DNA of 64,000 bases from Dysidea avara (Eukaryota > Porifera > Demospongiae > Dictyoceratida > Dysideidae), in the NCBI RefSeq assembly GCF_963678975.1, contig NC_089281.1:30417249-30481248 (forward strand). The letters are read 5' to 3'. Below are positions 10,578-20,327 of this stretch, piece after piece (the stretch's first letter is position 1; each line of letters begins with the position of its first letter). Below the pieces are notes generated by a model. The model ran no database searches, was not told the origin of the DNA, and saw nothing but the letters and a program-made list of their open reading frames with translations. Made by a program: the position numbers and the translations under genes.

Positions 10578-10889
10578 TAACTGTTATATTCTACACCCCA
10601 GTAGATGGAATGATTATAGATAGCAAGTTATAGTAAAACAGCACCTATTGAAGATTGAAATTAGTAGAAATCCTTGATGGATCAGACGTTTTAGACTCTT
10701 TAGTAGTGCCACGCCTATCTACTTGCGATTAGTGAGTTATCATGAAGGAGACAAGATTTCATCGAAAATTCTTCTCCTTGCTCAGGTGAATAATTCTTGG
10801 TTGATTTACGTTATTTACTGTTTAGATAAGGATTTCATGATATGTGGTAAGTGTAGCCACTAAGCGTGGTATTTTATAGTTATAACATG
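10578..10889 (+). repeat. Left long direct repeat flanking the Crypton remnant
   Basis: Starts ATAACTGTTATATTCTACAC and runs about 310 bp. It repeats in the same orientation at 12,942-13,421 with small insertions and deletions. Shared blocks include CCCCAGTAGATG, AACAGCACCT.TTGA, GAAGGAGACAAG, TTCATCGAAAAT and TTTACTGTTTAGATAAGGAT. It sits on the 3' side of the minus-strand recombinase ORF. Confidence 0.85.
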
Positions 10890-10963
10890 CTTACAATTGT
10901 CTTGGACAATGGCATGTTAAGAATGCTTTGATATTTGGAAAGTATGCAGGTGTTTTATTCTGG

Positions 10964-10993
10964 TAAGACACCTGTGTACAGGCAGGTGTCTTA
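10964..10993. repeat. Perfect 11-bp-stem hairpin TAAGACACCTG / CAGGTGTCTTA
   Basis: TAAGACACCTG (10964-10974) and CAGGTGTCTTA (10983-10993) form a perfect stem with an 8-bp loop. The outer bases TAAGACAC/GTGTCTTA recur as the outermost bases of the 127-bp hairpin on the other side of the recombinase ORF (12,789-12,915). Confidence 0.8.
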
Positions 10994-11182
10994 CTAGTAA
11001 TTCACCTAGTCATGTTTTGCAACATATAATTGCATATTTTATGAATACCATAGTACAGCTTCCCAACCAATTTCACACGCATAGCTAGTTCAGATTGTAT
11101 CACAAACAACCTAATAATAATAATGACATAATGACAGTCACCTTTGCAAAACAAAGTAACTAACATTGTTTCAGGTGTATAC

Positions 11183-12776
11183 CTACTTTGTATTAAAGTT
11201 AATTGTGAAGTTTGTAGCATTACCAAAGTCCATTTGAGGATACCTGCTTGCATTCTCTTCCTTGGCCTCCCTTGGCATAGTAGTTTCTTCCTTGACAACT
11301 GTTGCATTCTCTTCTTTGGCCTCTCTTGATGTAGTAGTCTCTTCCTTGGCATCCCCTGATGTCACACCGTTTAGAATAACAGATAACAATTCTTGCAATA
11401 CAGTGGTTATTCGCTTGTACGCTCTGACACCATCTACTGAACGATGTCCTGTCCTACTCATAATAGTAGCCTCATCTAATTGGGCGTCATGCATCCTAGT
11501 GGTTGCTGTTGCTCTCAGTGCATGATTAGTATATTATCCCTGAATATTAGCATCCTTCATTAATCTTTGTACTACTTCAGCTAGCTTATTATGGCCAATA
11601 GGGAAAGTTTTGTACCAGCAATCCGCTTCTTCTGGGTTATCAATGGGTGTAAGATAAAATGCATTTTGTGGACGGTTGTTTGGGCACAGCGAATTGTATA
11701 GCTTGTATAGACAAACCAAACACTGCCCTGGATTGGTCTTGTTTGCATGGTGTACCACTTCCTTTGGAGTTAGCTTGCGATGTTTCAGTCCCCCCTGGTT
11801 TGTTTTTGAGATATCTTGTTTGTAAAGAAGGTAAGCTGTACTATTGAGGGGCTCTACCAGTTGAACCTGCGATGGATAATGTCTCAGTCTTCGATGGTCA
11901 TCACCACTTCTAAGTGCAAAACATGACCCCATTAAATATACCAACGTATTCACCAGCACCTGTGGTGAGTGACCACCCAACAATCCATTTTTCCACAAAA
12001 TCTCCTCCATTTCAGCCATAATGATATCAGCTTTTTTCTTGTACACATATTTACCAGTACCATTCAGTCTCTTTAATTCACCATTGGGCATCCATTAGCT
12101 CGCGAAAAGGTGTGAATTCCTTACCATCAAAAAAGTTAATATCAGTGTTACCAGCAGCTCTGATTGCTCTTTGTAGTCCACAGCATATCTGGTGCAAGCT
12201 ATCAGGGGAGTAATGTTCCCCATTACTCTTCCTTGTTTCTAGCACGAATCGTTGTAACCAGTGATTAATAGCCGCGTTACTCATCTTTCTAATGTCCACA
12301 TCCAGCACTAAATCCACATCCAACACTAAATCGCAGCTACCTTCATTTTCTGTGGTTCTTGTAGACGTTCTGTGGCCCACTGTTGCCAAACTTGCTGAGC
12401 CCAACTGGTGTTTTTCAAAGTATTCTTTGGAACACGGCTTTCTTTATATCAGCATCGCTTTGTGGTGGACCAAAACGGCTAAGCTTTCGACAATCATTTG
12501 CGTCATTCTCCCAAGATATCAGCTCACTTTCAACCTGCTGAGAGGTTTCAACCAACAGTGCATCCATCTCGGGATCCAGGTCATCGTATCCTCCGTTGCT
12601 TATAATAGCTGGTGCCAACAGTCCTGTATATTGTGCTGGGTTGCCATCAGTTCTTCCCATCTTATTTGAAACTTCACAGGAATTGGATGCAAAGGATCAA
12701 ACTGTTTGATCAGAGGACTAACGATTACTTCATTCTTAGCAGCAACACTGAGCGCAACATCCTTTCTTTGAGCCAT
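11183..12776 (-). pseudogene. Crypton-type tyrosine recombinase (DUF3504-like), decayed
   Basis: Reading right to left: a start at 12776 (MAQRKDVALSVAAKN), an acidic segment, then a core-binding segment (AINHWLQRFVLETR, YSPDSLHQICCGLQRAIR) and a catalytic segment. Visible catalytic residues are Arg in CFALRSGDDH, the HxxR of TNHALRATA, the His of SRTGHRSVD and Tyr in GVRAYKRI. This order and spacing match Crypton recombinases and their domesticated relatives (KCTD1/ZMYM/QRICH1 family). An in-frame TAA near 11,531 lies just before YTNHALRA, and frame changes occur near 12,640, 12,410 and 12,320, so it is inactive. The C-terminal tail carries imperfect AKEE repeats. No reverse transcriptase is present, so it is not DIRS. 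Confidence 0.85.
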
Positions 12777-12788
12777 TCTCTAAATAAC

Positions 12789-12915
12789 TAAGACACGCAT
12801 TGCTAGGATTCTTCAGTCGATAAACAACCCTCAGGAATGACGTAATAATCACCTCGGTGGACATCATTCCTTCGGGTTGTTTATTAACTGAAGAATCCTA
12901 GCACTGCGTGTCTTA
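12789..12915. repeat. 127-bp hairpin upstream of the Crypton ORF
   Basis: The left arm TAAGACACGCATTGCTAGGA and the right arm (inverse) TAAGACACGCAGTGCTAGGA pair for over 45 bp, continuing through GATTCTTCAGT..ATAAACAA. It begins 13 bp from the recombinase start codon, between the ORF and the right direct repeat. Confidence 0.88.
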
Positions 12916-12941
12916 CCTATACATATCCCGAGTAATCGTGT

Positions 12942-13421
12942 TATAACTGTTATATTCTACACCCCAGTAGATGAAACAAGTATAGATAGCAAGGTATAGT
13001 GAAACAGCACCTGTTGAGTAGACATCCTTGATGAATCAGATGTTTTAGATTCTTTAGCGGTGCCATGCCCATCTATTCGTGATTAGTGAAGGAGACGAGT
13101 TCATCGAAAATCCTCCTTGCTCAGGTGAATGATTCTAGGCTCTTGTCAGTATTAGAGACTTGAAATCCTTGATGGATTGAGTGCTTTAGACTCTATAGCG
13201 GTGCCATGCCCACCTACTCACGATTATTAAAGTTAGTGAAGGAGACAAGGGTTAGTGAAGGAGACAAGAGTTCATCGAAAATTGCTCAGGTGAATAATTG
13301 TTGGTTGATTTAGGCGTTTGTTATTAGAGACTTGTTTACTGTTTAGATAAGGATTTAGCAGAATGTGTGAAGTTACACCATATATGGTAAGCATAGCCAC
13401 AAACGTCGTATATCAGTTATA
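12942..13421 (+). repeat. Right long direct repeat flanking the Crypton remnant
   Basis: Same family and orientation as 10,578-10,889. It is longer because an internal block of about 150 bp (CCTTGATG.AT..G..TTTAGA..CT, TAGCGGTGCCATGCCCA, GAAGGAGAC) is duplicated in tandem. Confidence 0.85.
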
Positions 13422-13763
13422 TACCACAGCGTGGCGCTTTTGATCTCAACCACAGGTGTACTTGCAGTCAGGGTGAATGCTACTGTAACCATGAAACAGC
13501 AGCTCTGGCCAAAGCAGTTGCTAAGAGAATTATTTTTTTTACTGCTAGAGCAGTGTAAACAATAGTTGGGGTGGAGGGAGGATCACACACACATTGCTGT
13601 AATGATGGACTTAATATTTTATTGTATTAATTATTGATTGTACCAATTAATGTATGGAATGTACGCATGCACAATTTGCAGTTTTGATAGTTTCCCTCCA
13701 GACTTACTTAGGCTGTGACTGCAGTGATTAGTACTGAGTGGTGAGACCTACAAACATTACAAC

Positions 13764-13777
13764 TGGCGACGAGGATA
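13764..13777 (+). promoter_or_regulatory. Ty3/gypsy primer-binding site
   Basis: TGGCGACGAGGATA immediately follows a presumed LTR end and precedes gag by about 50 bp. TGGCGACGAGGAT is a frequent primer-binding site of Ty3/gypsy elements. Confidence 0.7.
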
Positions 13778-13828
13778 CAGTTTACGTATGTATGTATGTA
13801 CGTACGCGTTGTTTATCCTGGTGTAATA

Positions 13829-14528
13829 ATGGCTATTTCGACTATTGGTTTGTTAAGAGTGTTCAATCCTGACAAGGACAAACTTGATGCCTATTTGGAA
13901 CACGTGCAGTTGTTTATGGATGCCAATGACATTCGAGGAGATGAAAAGTGAGTGACAGTCTTACTCACGGCCATCGGAAGTGACACTTACGCACTACTAT
14001 GCAGTTTGTTGGCACCTACAAAACTGCGTGAAAAGACTTTTCAGGATCTTACAGACATATTACAGCGTCACTTTTACCCTAAACCACTGGTGATAGAGAT
14101 TCCATTTCCACAGGTGAGACCAAGCTGAAGGCGAGAGAGCATTAGTGAGTATTTGGCGGAGTTGAGGCGTCTGGTTACCCACTGCGAATTTGAGCAATAC
14201 TTGAAACAGGCCTTGAGAGACCATCTGGTGTGTGGTATTCATCATGAAAACATGCAGAAACGTTTGTTACTGGAATCTAACCTGTCCTTGACTAAGACAG
14301 TGGATATTGCTCGCAGTGTGGAAGCTACAGTCTACACAGTTGAAGGAAAAAGGATTAACTAATGCTAGTCAAGTGTTGAAAGTTCAGACACCACATACTA
14401 AAGATTTGTGTGACAAGGAAGGTGCGTGCTTAGTATGTTGTGGAACACATAGACATGAGATACTGACACCACAAGAATTATAAGTGTTTTAAATGTGGCA
14501 AAACAGGACATTTGGCTAAGGTCTGCAA
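13829..14528 (+). pseudogene. Ty3/gypsy gag with CCHC knuckle, broken
   Basis: Starts MAISTIGLLRVFNPDKD. A TGA interrupts after DIRGDEK; the frame then continues with VTVLLTAIGSDTYALL and PKPLVIEIPF, another stop, then LAELRRLVTHCEF and HLVCGIHHENMQKRLLLES. After a stop at about 14,360 a single knuckle, CFKCGKTGHLAKVC (C-x2-C-x4-H-x4-C), is read at about 14,487-14,528. It would have been the particle protein of the element. Confidence 0.8.
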
Positions 14529-16139
14529 GTCTTGGTTGCCAAACAACCCTCCTACAAGCCAGACAGGATCATGAGAGACCACATGGGTTGAAGAGTCTTT
14601 AGAGAGTGAGCCAATTGACCAAGTGACTGGCAAGACAACTAGACTACTTACTGTGGAGTTATTTTTAGAAGGCACCACACTAATGTTTGAAGTTGACACT
14701 GGTGCAGCTGTCACTCTGGTATCTGAAGAGACATACAAGAAGCATTTCCCCACTTGAGTGCCCTTTGGGGTAGCATCTGCCCCAGCGTTGTTCCAAAAGA
14801 CAATGGATTCATTGTTACAAGGAATACCGCATACCATATGTTACCTCGATGACATTCTCATTACAGGTAAAACAGATGTGGAGCATTTACAAATCTTGAA
14901 GAAGTGTTGTAATGATTACAGGAACAAGGCTTGAAGGTTGAGGTTAAGAAGTGCAAGTTCATGGAAGCCTCAGTAGAATACTTGAGCCACTGTATTGACT
15001 CTAGTGGTGTTCATACAATGACAGAAAGTCTGTTCATACAACAACAGAGAAAGTCAAGGCTATCTTAAAATGTTCCGGTGCCACAAAATGCACAACAGTT
15101 GAGGTCCTTCCTTGGGCTGCTACATTATTATGGGAAATTTGTGAACAATCTTTCATCTCTGCTGCACCCTCTTAACCAACTGCTGAAAGTGGTAAGTAGT
15201 TGGAAGAGGTCAGCAAAGCTTTCCAACAAGCCAAAGAATGATTGGTATCTGCACCAGTGTTAGCATATTACAACATTACTCAGAAATTAAAACTTGCCGC
15301 AGATGCATTTTTGTATGGAATTGGGGCTGTTATTTCTCATGTGTATGACAATAGGCCCATCGCTTACGCTTCCCATACTCTCTCGAGAGCTGAAAAGAAC
15401 TATTCGCAAATAGATAGGGAGGAATCAGCGCTTATATTTGGTGTACAAAAGTTTCATACTTACCTGTATGGTAGGAAGGGGAGGGGGGAGGTCATGATGT
15501 ATGTACACGTAATGAATATTGCACAAGTACTAAAAATATTTCACATGAGCTGAATAGTCTCTGTACAAAAAGTAGAGGAAGGGGCGCGATGGGGCACGAT
15601 ACATATTTCAATTCTACTCAGTTTGCTGTTTACAATGGTGTGAATCATGATTATAAAAACGCTGCCGTTATGGAGTATTTAGAATTACAGTGATGACAAT
15701 GTGTGGTGGTCACAACTGTCATGTCAACAGTAGCAGTGATCATGTTACAATCATTGTTGTGTGATTTATTACTTTCAACAGATAGTATGACTATGTTTAA
15801 TAAAAATGTTTTTGTTAGCACTTCGTAGTGCACGTGGTCTTGTCCTACACCCCTGGTAGGAAGGTTATTCTAGTAACAGACCATAAACCATTAGTTACGG
15901 TGCTGGGTCCTAAGAAAGTCATTCCACCACTGTCTGCAGCAAGGCTGCAGCGTTGGGCCATAATCTTGGCAGCTTACTCGTGTGATATTGAATGGAGGCC
16001 AACACACCAACACGCTAATATTGATGGGTTGTCATGCCTCCCTGTTGAAGCAGGAACTGGCGATCTTGATGAAGCAAACATATTTAATGTTGCCCAGATA
16101 TCAGCATTGCTTGTTACTTCCAAAGAAGTTGAGAGCTAG
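14529..16139 (+). pseudogene. Ty3/gypsy pol: protease, partial RT, RNase H
   Basis: The aspartic protease motif VDTGAAVTLVS is at about 14,692-14,724. After KKHFPT and a stop the sequence jumps directly to [13 protein letters not shown], late in the reverse transcriptase, so the N-terminal part of RT is deleted. The active-site loop [10 protein letters not shown] is at about 14,840. The connection domain (AQQLRSFLGLLHYYGKF) and RNase H (LAADAFLYGIGAVISHV; YASHTLSRAEKNYSQIDREE; later VTDHKPLVTVLG, LQRWAIILAAYS) follow. RNase H is split by the 376-bp insertion described separately. Confidence 0.85.
15479..15854. mobile_element. 376-bp insertion in gypsy RNase H with 9-bp target duplication
   Basis: GGTAGGAAG occurs at 15,470-15,478 and again at 15,855-15,863. 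Taking out the insert and one copy makes the RNase H frame continuous from FHTYLYGRK into VILVTDHK. The ends read GGGAGGGGGGAGG... and ...TGTCCTACACCCCT. The class is uncertain: a hAT-type 8-bp reading (GTAGGAAG) or a MULE-like 9-bp duplication are both possible. It has no coding capacity. Confidence 0.85.
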
Positions 16140-17150
16140 CAACTAAGAATGATTCAGTTTTAAGTAAAGTATATAGGTACACCCAGTCAGGATGGCCTGC
16201 TCGGGTAAGCAGTGTATATGTACAGGAATCGAAAAAATGAGCTCACTATTGAAGGTGGCTGCCTGTTTTGGGGTATACGTGTTGGGTAAGTGCTAACTTA
16301 GCAGTGTACATGTACAAGAATCGAAAAGATGAGCTCACTATTGAAGGTGGCTGCCTGCTTTGGGGCATATGTGTTGTGATACCCAAAGCAATTCAGAGAC
16401 TGGTTTTGGATGAACTACATTAAGATCATCCTGGGATTGTAAGCTATGGCAAGAAGTTATGTTTGATGGGATGGAGTAGACAAAGATATCGAGGGAGTGG
16501 ACAAAGATATCGAGGCAGTGGTGAAAGAAGGTCAAGCATGCCAAACTGTTAGGAATGTACCACCCAAAGCACCACTCCACCCTTGGTTATGGTCCAGTAA
16601 GCCATTGCAGTGGGTTCATGTGGATTTTGTGGGGCCGGCGAAATGTTTTTGTTAGTTTCTGATGCACATTCTAAGTGACCAGAAATAGTTGAAATGACCA
16701 ATACAACAGCTGATAAAACCATTCAAGAGTTGCATAAGATATTTTCATCGTATGAGTTGCCTGAGCAGGTAGTCATGGACAATGGTCCACAGTTTACGTC
16801 TGAAGAATTTGCCATGCTCATGAGAAACAATGGGGTAAAGCATACTAAGTGTGCACTCTACCGCCTACCCAATGGGGTGGTAGGCCAGTGAGAAAGATGG
16901 TTGTACGACATCTTACCGGTTAGCTAGATTTCTGCTTCCATATAGAAGCACACCCCACGCTATCACTAATGCACCACCAAGCGAGTTGTTTCTTAAGAGG
17001 GCCTTTTAGACAAGGCTAGATCTTCTTAAGCTGAAGGTAGATAGTGTAGTCCTTAACAAACAGTCAAACCAGAAGTTTCATCGTGATCTCCATTGCCGGA
17101 GTAGGAAGTATGTTGTGGGACAAAGTGTCATGGCACCACTAAACTTACAT
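16140..17150 (+). pseudogene. Ty3/gypsy integrase, broken
   Basis: Recognisable pieces: RKDELTIEGGCLLWGICVV with LVLDELH (N-terminal zinc region), then the catalytic core with LLVSDAHSK and QVVMDNGPQFTSEEFAMLM, then remnants of HTKCALYR, PYRSTPHAIT, PPSELFLK and the C-terminal RSRKYVVGQ. A 92-bp tandem duplication (units at about 16,209 and 16,301) and a smaller duplication of ACAAAGATATCGAGG (16,478-16,521) break the frame. Confidence 0.8.
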
Positions 17151-17330
17151 GCAAGTATTTTGTGTTTATCTATGTAGTTTCTTGTAGTAAAGAGAAAGGC
17201 TGGTTTGTGTGTGGTAACTTGTCAGTATAGGGGGACAAGCTGAAGGAAGTTCAAAGCGTGTGTACCATGCCATGCTCCAACTGGAGGAGAAGGGGGGAGC
17301 TCCCCCAACCTCCCCTTCTCAGGAAATTTT

Positions 17331-18036
17331 GAAAGTTAGTAATTAATTGAATCTGTTAAACCAAATACTGAGGGTTTGGATCAAGCCTGGTTTGGATGCA
17401 ATTTTCAGGAGATAGACAATAAAAGGGGAAACTATACAGTAGCTACGAGGTTAGATGGCGTGAATGATTATAGGAGTCAAGGGGTCTGAAGAAATGTGTA
17501 GTGACCGAACTTTAATTGTCATCACAACAAACCACATAGAAATTTGAATACTACATGCAATTACTGAAATCTCAAACAATGTTTATACTAATTCTCTTGT
17601 TGCACCCCACATCAATAACATCAGATAATAAAACTCTTCACTCCTATAGTAGAATGATTGATGTAGGATTTTGCGTACTTAATAAGTATACTTTGAACTT
17701 GCTTTAATCTTTTTCCATTTGTTGCATGTTCACAGCTCTTTGAAAAGTTGTTTTGTTTTGTTTCCATGGCTTCAGGTAACATGGTGTCAATAAGTGCCTG
17801 TGGCTACATCACCCATTAGCAATGTTTTGTAACAATGCTTAAAGGTAAAACAATTGTAGTAATAAAATAGGTGGCCTATACATGCAACCTGGTAGTTAAG
17901 CTTGTCAGTCAAAACTTTAGTTGCCGCCTTGTGAAGTTATCCCACTGTGTACATCCCAAGGTCTACTTATTTAATTGTGACCTCACCACTTGTCTCAGTG
18001 GCTGGCACACTCTAAGTTGTTAGTAGCACTAGGTAT
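17331..18036. other. Non-coding stretch after the gypsy element
   Basis: No coding, RNA or repeat feature could be supported. Confidence 0.4.
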
Positions 18037-18661
18037 ATATGTGACTGGAAAAATGTTCCAAATCACACATTAGAAGGTTCGAGATAAATGATTTTAGGGA
18101 ATTCCAAATCAGCATAACTCCCCAAAGATGGCAAGCACACGTATGAAATTTACATAAGATGTGCATCAATCTATTACCTTTCAGACCATTTCCAGTACTT
18201 GTAGCTGCTTGTAGAGTTTCCCTTCAGAAAATCTGAGCAGTTGGAGGAGCGAAGTAGTATCACAAGTGCTCACAAAGGGGAGGATAGGGGGTGGTGGGGT
18301 GGGCAAGAAATAGATGAGGCATACCATGATTGAAGTCAAGACACGAGATTACAGGGCTGTGCTGGCTTCTTAGTGGCTGATATGCAGCAAAATCAACAAA
18401 AACTCGTTTGGCCAATGTTATCAGGCCATCCACCAGTTAACTACTGATTCTTGCCAGCCAGGCCCTTCACAAAGCCTGAAACCGCCATTCGAGCTCTCCA
18501 CACTACCCAGAAAAGATGTCTATTAAAACCAGCCTTGAGTAGTTTGAGTAGTACTGAGGGTCTAATCTGGTAGTACAATAGTGTAGCTATCCACTGGTGG
18601 TGTTAATTTGATTTTGCCCGATGTGTGATTTGGAACGGTTTTGTAAAATCTGGTCACATAT
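18037..18661. mobile_element. MITE with about 38-bp imperfect terminal inverted repeats
   Basis: The left end ATATGTGACTGGAAAAATG...TTCCAAATCACACAT and the right end read inverted, ATATGTGACCAGATTTTAC...TTCCAAATCACACAT, match apart from a 7-bp gap. The interior of about 550 bp is non-coding. Confidence 0.8.
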
Positions 18662-20327
18662 GCTGACAATACAGTACTACAAGTACAGAACACATCAGCC
18701 ATGTTATGGGTTTTGTTGTGACATGTAGCCAGTTTGTTAGAGTGACTGAGGTAATAATTTTATTAAACTGTAAAATGCCAGTAATGATATTTGATGAACA
18801 CATGTATGGCCTATTGGTACGTTATACTATTATTAGTCTATCCCAACCCAGCTAGTCCATACAACTATTGTCATAACATAGTACATGTGTAACTGACTAG
18901 ACTAGGTGTTAGACTAGGTGTGCAGACATTTATCATGTTAGTACATTACAATGAGATTGTGTTAGTGCAGCATTTAACATTCCAGATGACATTGTTGTAG
19001 CAGTTGAGGTTTCTGTTTAATGTGTTACTCTTTAAGTATCTTATGAACCAATTCTTTATTTCAAGCATGTACCCATATAATGTTGCATGGGCTGAAATTC
19101 TATACATCTGTCGATAGGAACAAGTCTTACAAGTACTTCAATTATAGCCTCCAATTTCTACTTCAGCAATTATTGTAGTCATTCCTTGATGGCTTTCTTC
19201 AATTAGATTGTGAGGATGTGCATTAAGATTGTGTCGCCAAATATTATCATGGGTGTAGTTCTGTGAAAACATTAATTATACTAATTGCTTGCATCAACCC
19301 CAACTCGTGTTACTGTGCTGAACTATTAAAAATACAATACACAATATCTTAAACATTTTCAATTGGTTAACAAGGCACTAAACAAAACAATGTTCACTCC
19401 TAGAGTCAACTATCTTGAATGTGTTTGTTGTGTGTGTGGGATAAGACCATTAACATACCCTTTGTAGTGTGCTGCTGCTACAGGTGTAGGATGCTGTGCA
19501 TGTGTTGTATATTTAGTCTATAGTGTTGTATTGCCATGGATACCCCAATAGCCTGCCTAACCACAAGTATATTTGAATAATTTTTCTTGGTTAAGAAATC
19601 TAATGGGAAACTGTAGCCACTTAATATGATAGCTTTATACTTGCAGAAACAATATTTTTACGTATCAAAACTCTAACAGCTGTTTTCTTGTTGATTAGTT
19701 TGTTTTATTCACTGAATTAACTACAGCTTTTTTGGAGATTCATTTTAATATGTAATTTCTTTGTGTGATGTTTCATCACCAGGTTGCCTAGCAACCACAT
19801 GTAGGTTGCTAATTGTTGACACATTGTACACCTCAGTATATCATGTCTAACTGTGTATAGTGGTTAGGACAGGTTTATTATTGGTTAAACTTTCACTTCT
19901 GATACACTTTGTACTAGTTGAGTGTAAAGGACATTTTATATGGCTGTCATAACTTAGTTATACAAGCTTTTCCTTCACATTTGAATTTGTTAACACTTCA
20001 AGTTTTCTGTGCATGCAGGATACGGCAGCTGTGCATTTATTTGTAAAAAAAAAAAAAATTTGTTTGTTTTTTACAAGTTGCAGGTGTGCATATCCACACT
20101 GTACACGTGCAGTCATTATATGTGTTACACCAAGAGTTAATAATACTGGCCCTACCACTATTGTTAACTCTTGGTTACATTGAGTAATCTTCAGTTAAAC
20201 ACACTAAATGATATTCATTTGAACTATCCTGGTTTCTGTGTATTTTAGCAGCAGACTGTTAAGTTTGTTGACTACATAGAATGGATAACTTTTTCACATT
20301 AACATACAGACAATATGTTGTTAACAG
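18662..20327. other. Presumed 5' region/intron of DDX56; first exon not found
   Basis: The helicase exons begin at 20,328, in the middle of the conserved N-terminal block. A coding exon carrying the Q-motif region (F..LGW..PT.IQ) must lie upstream, but I could not find one with a suitable donor here. The stretch is AT-rich, with a 14-A run at 20,046-20,059. Confidence 0.4.

Larger units (their letters stand above)
13764..17330 (+). mobile_element. Decayed Ty3/gypsy (Mag-like) LTR retrotransposon
   Basis: Order: primer-binding site, gag, zinc knuckle, protease, truncated reverse transcriptase, RNase H, integrase. The Gag opening (GLLRVFNPDKDKLDAYLEHV, later PKPLVIE, LRRLVTHCEF, LRDHLVCGI) is typical of the Mag lineage. 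Stops and frameshifts are frequent. The 5' LTR should end at 13,763 (start perhaps near 13,590); no matching 3' LTR was recognised. Confidence 0.85.

Noticed and set aside
11183..12776. Possibility that the Crypton recombinase is a domesticated host gene (KCTD1/ZMYM-like)
   Set aside because: An in-frame stop and several frame changes, flanking repeats, and no fused host domain argue for a dead transposon; introns could in principle explain some frame changes but not the stop inside the catalytic region.
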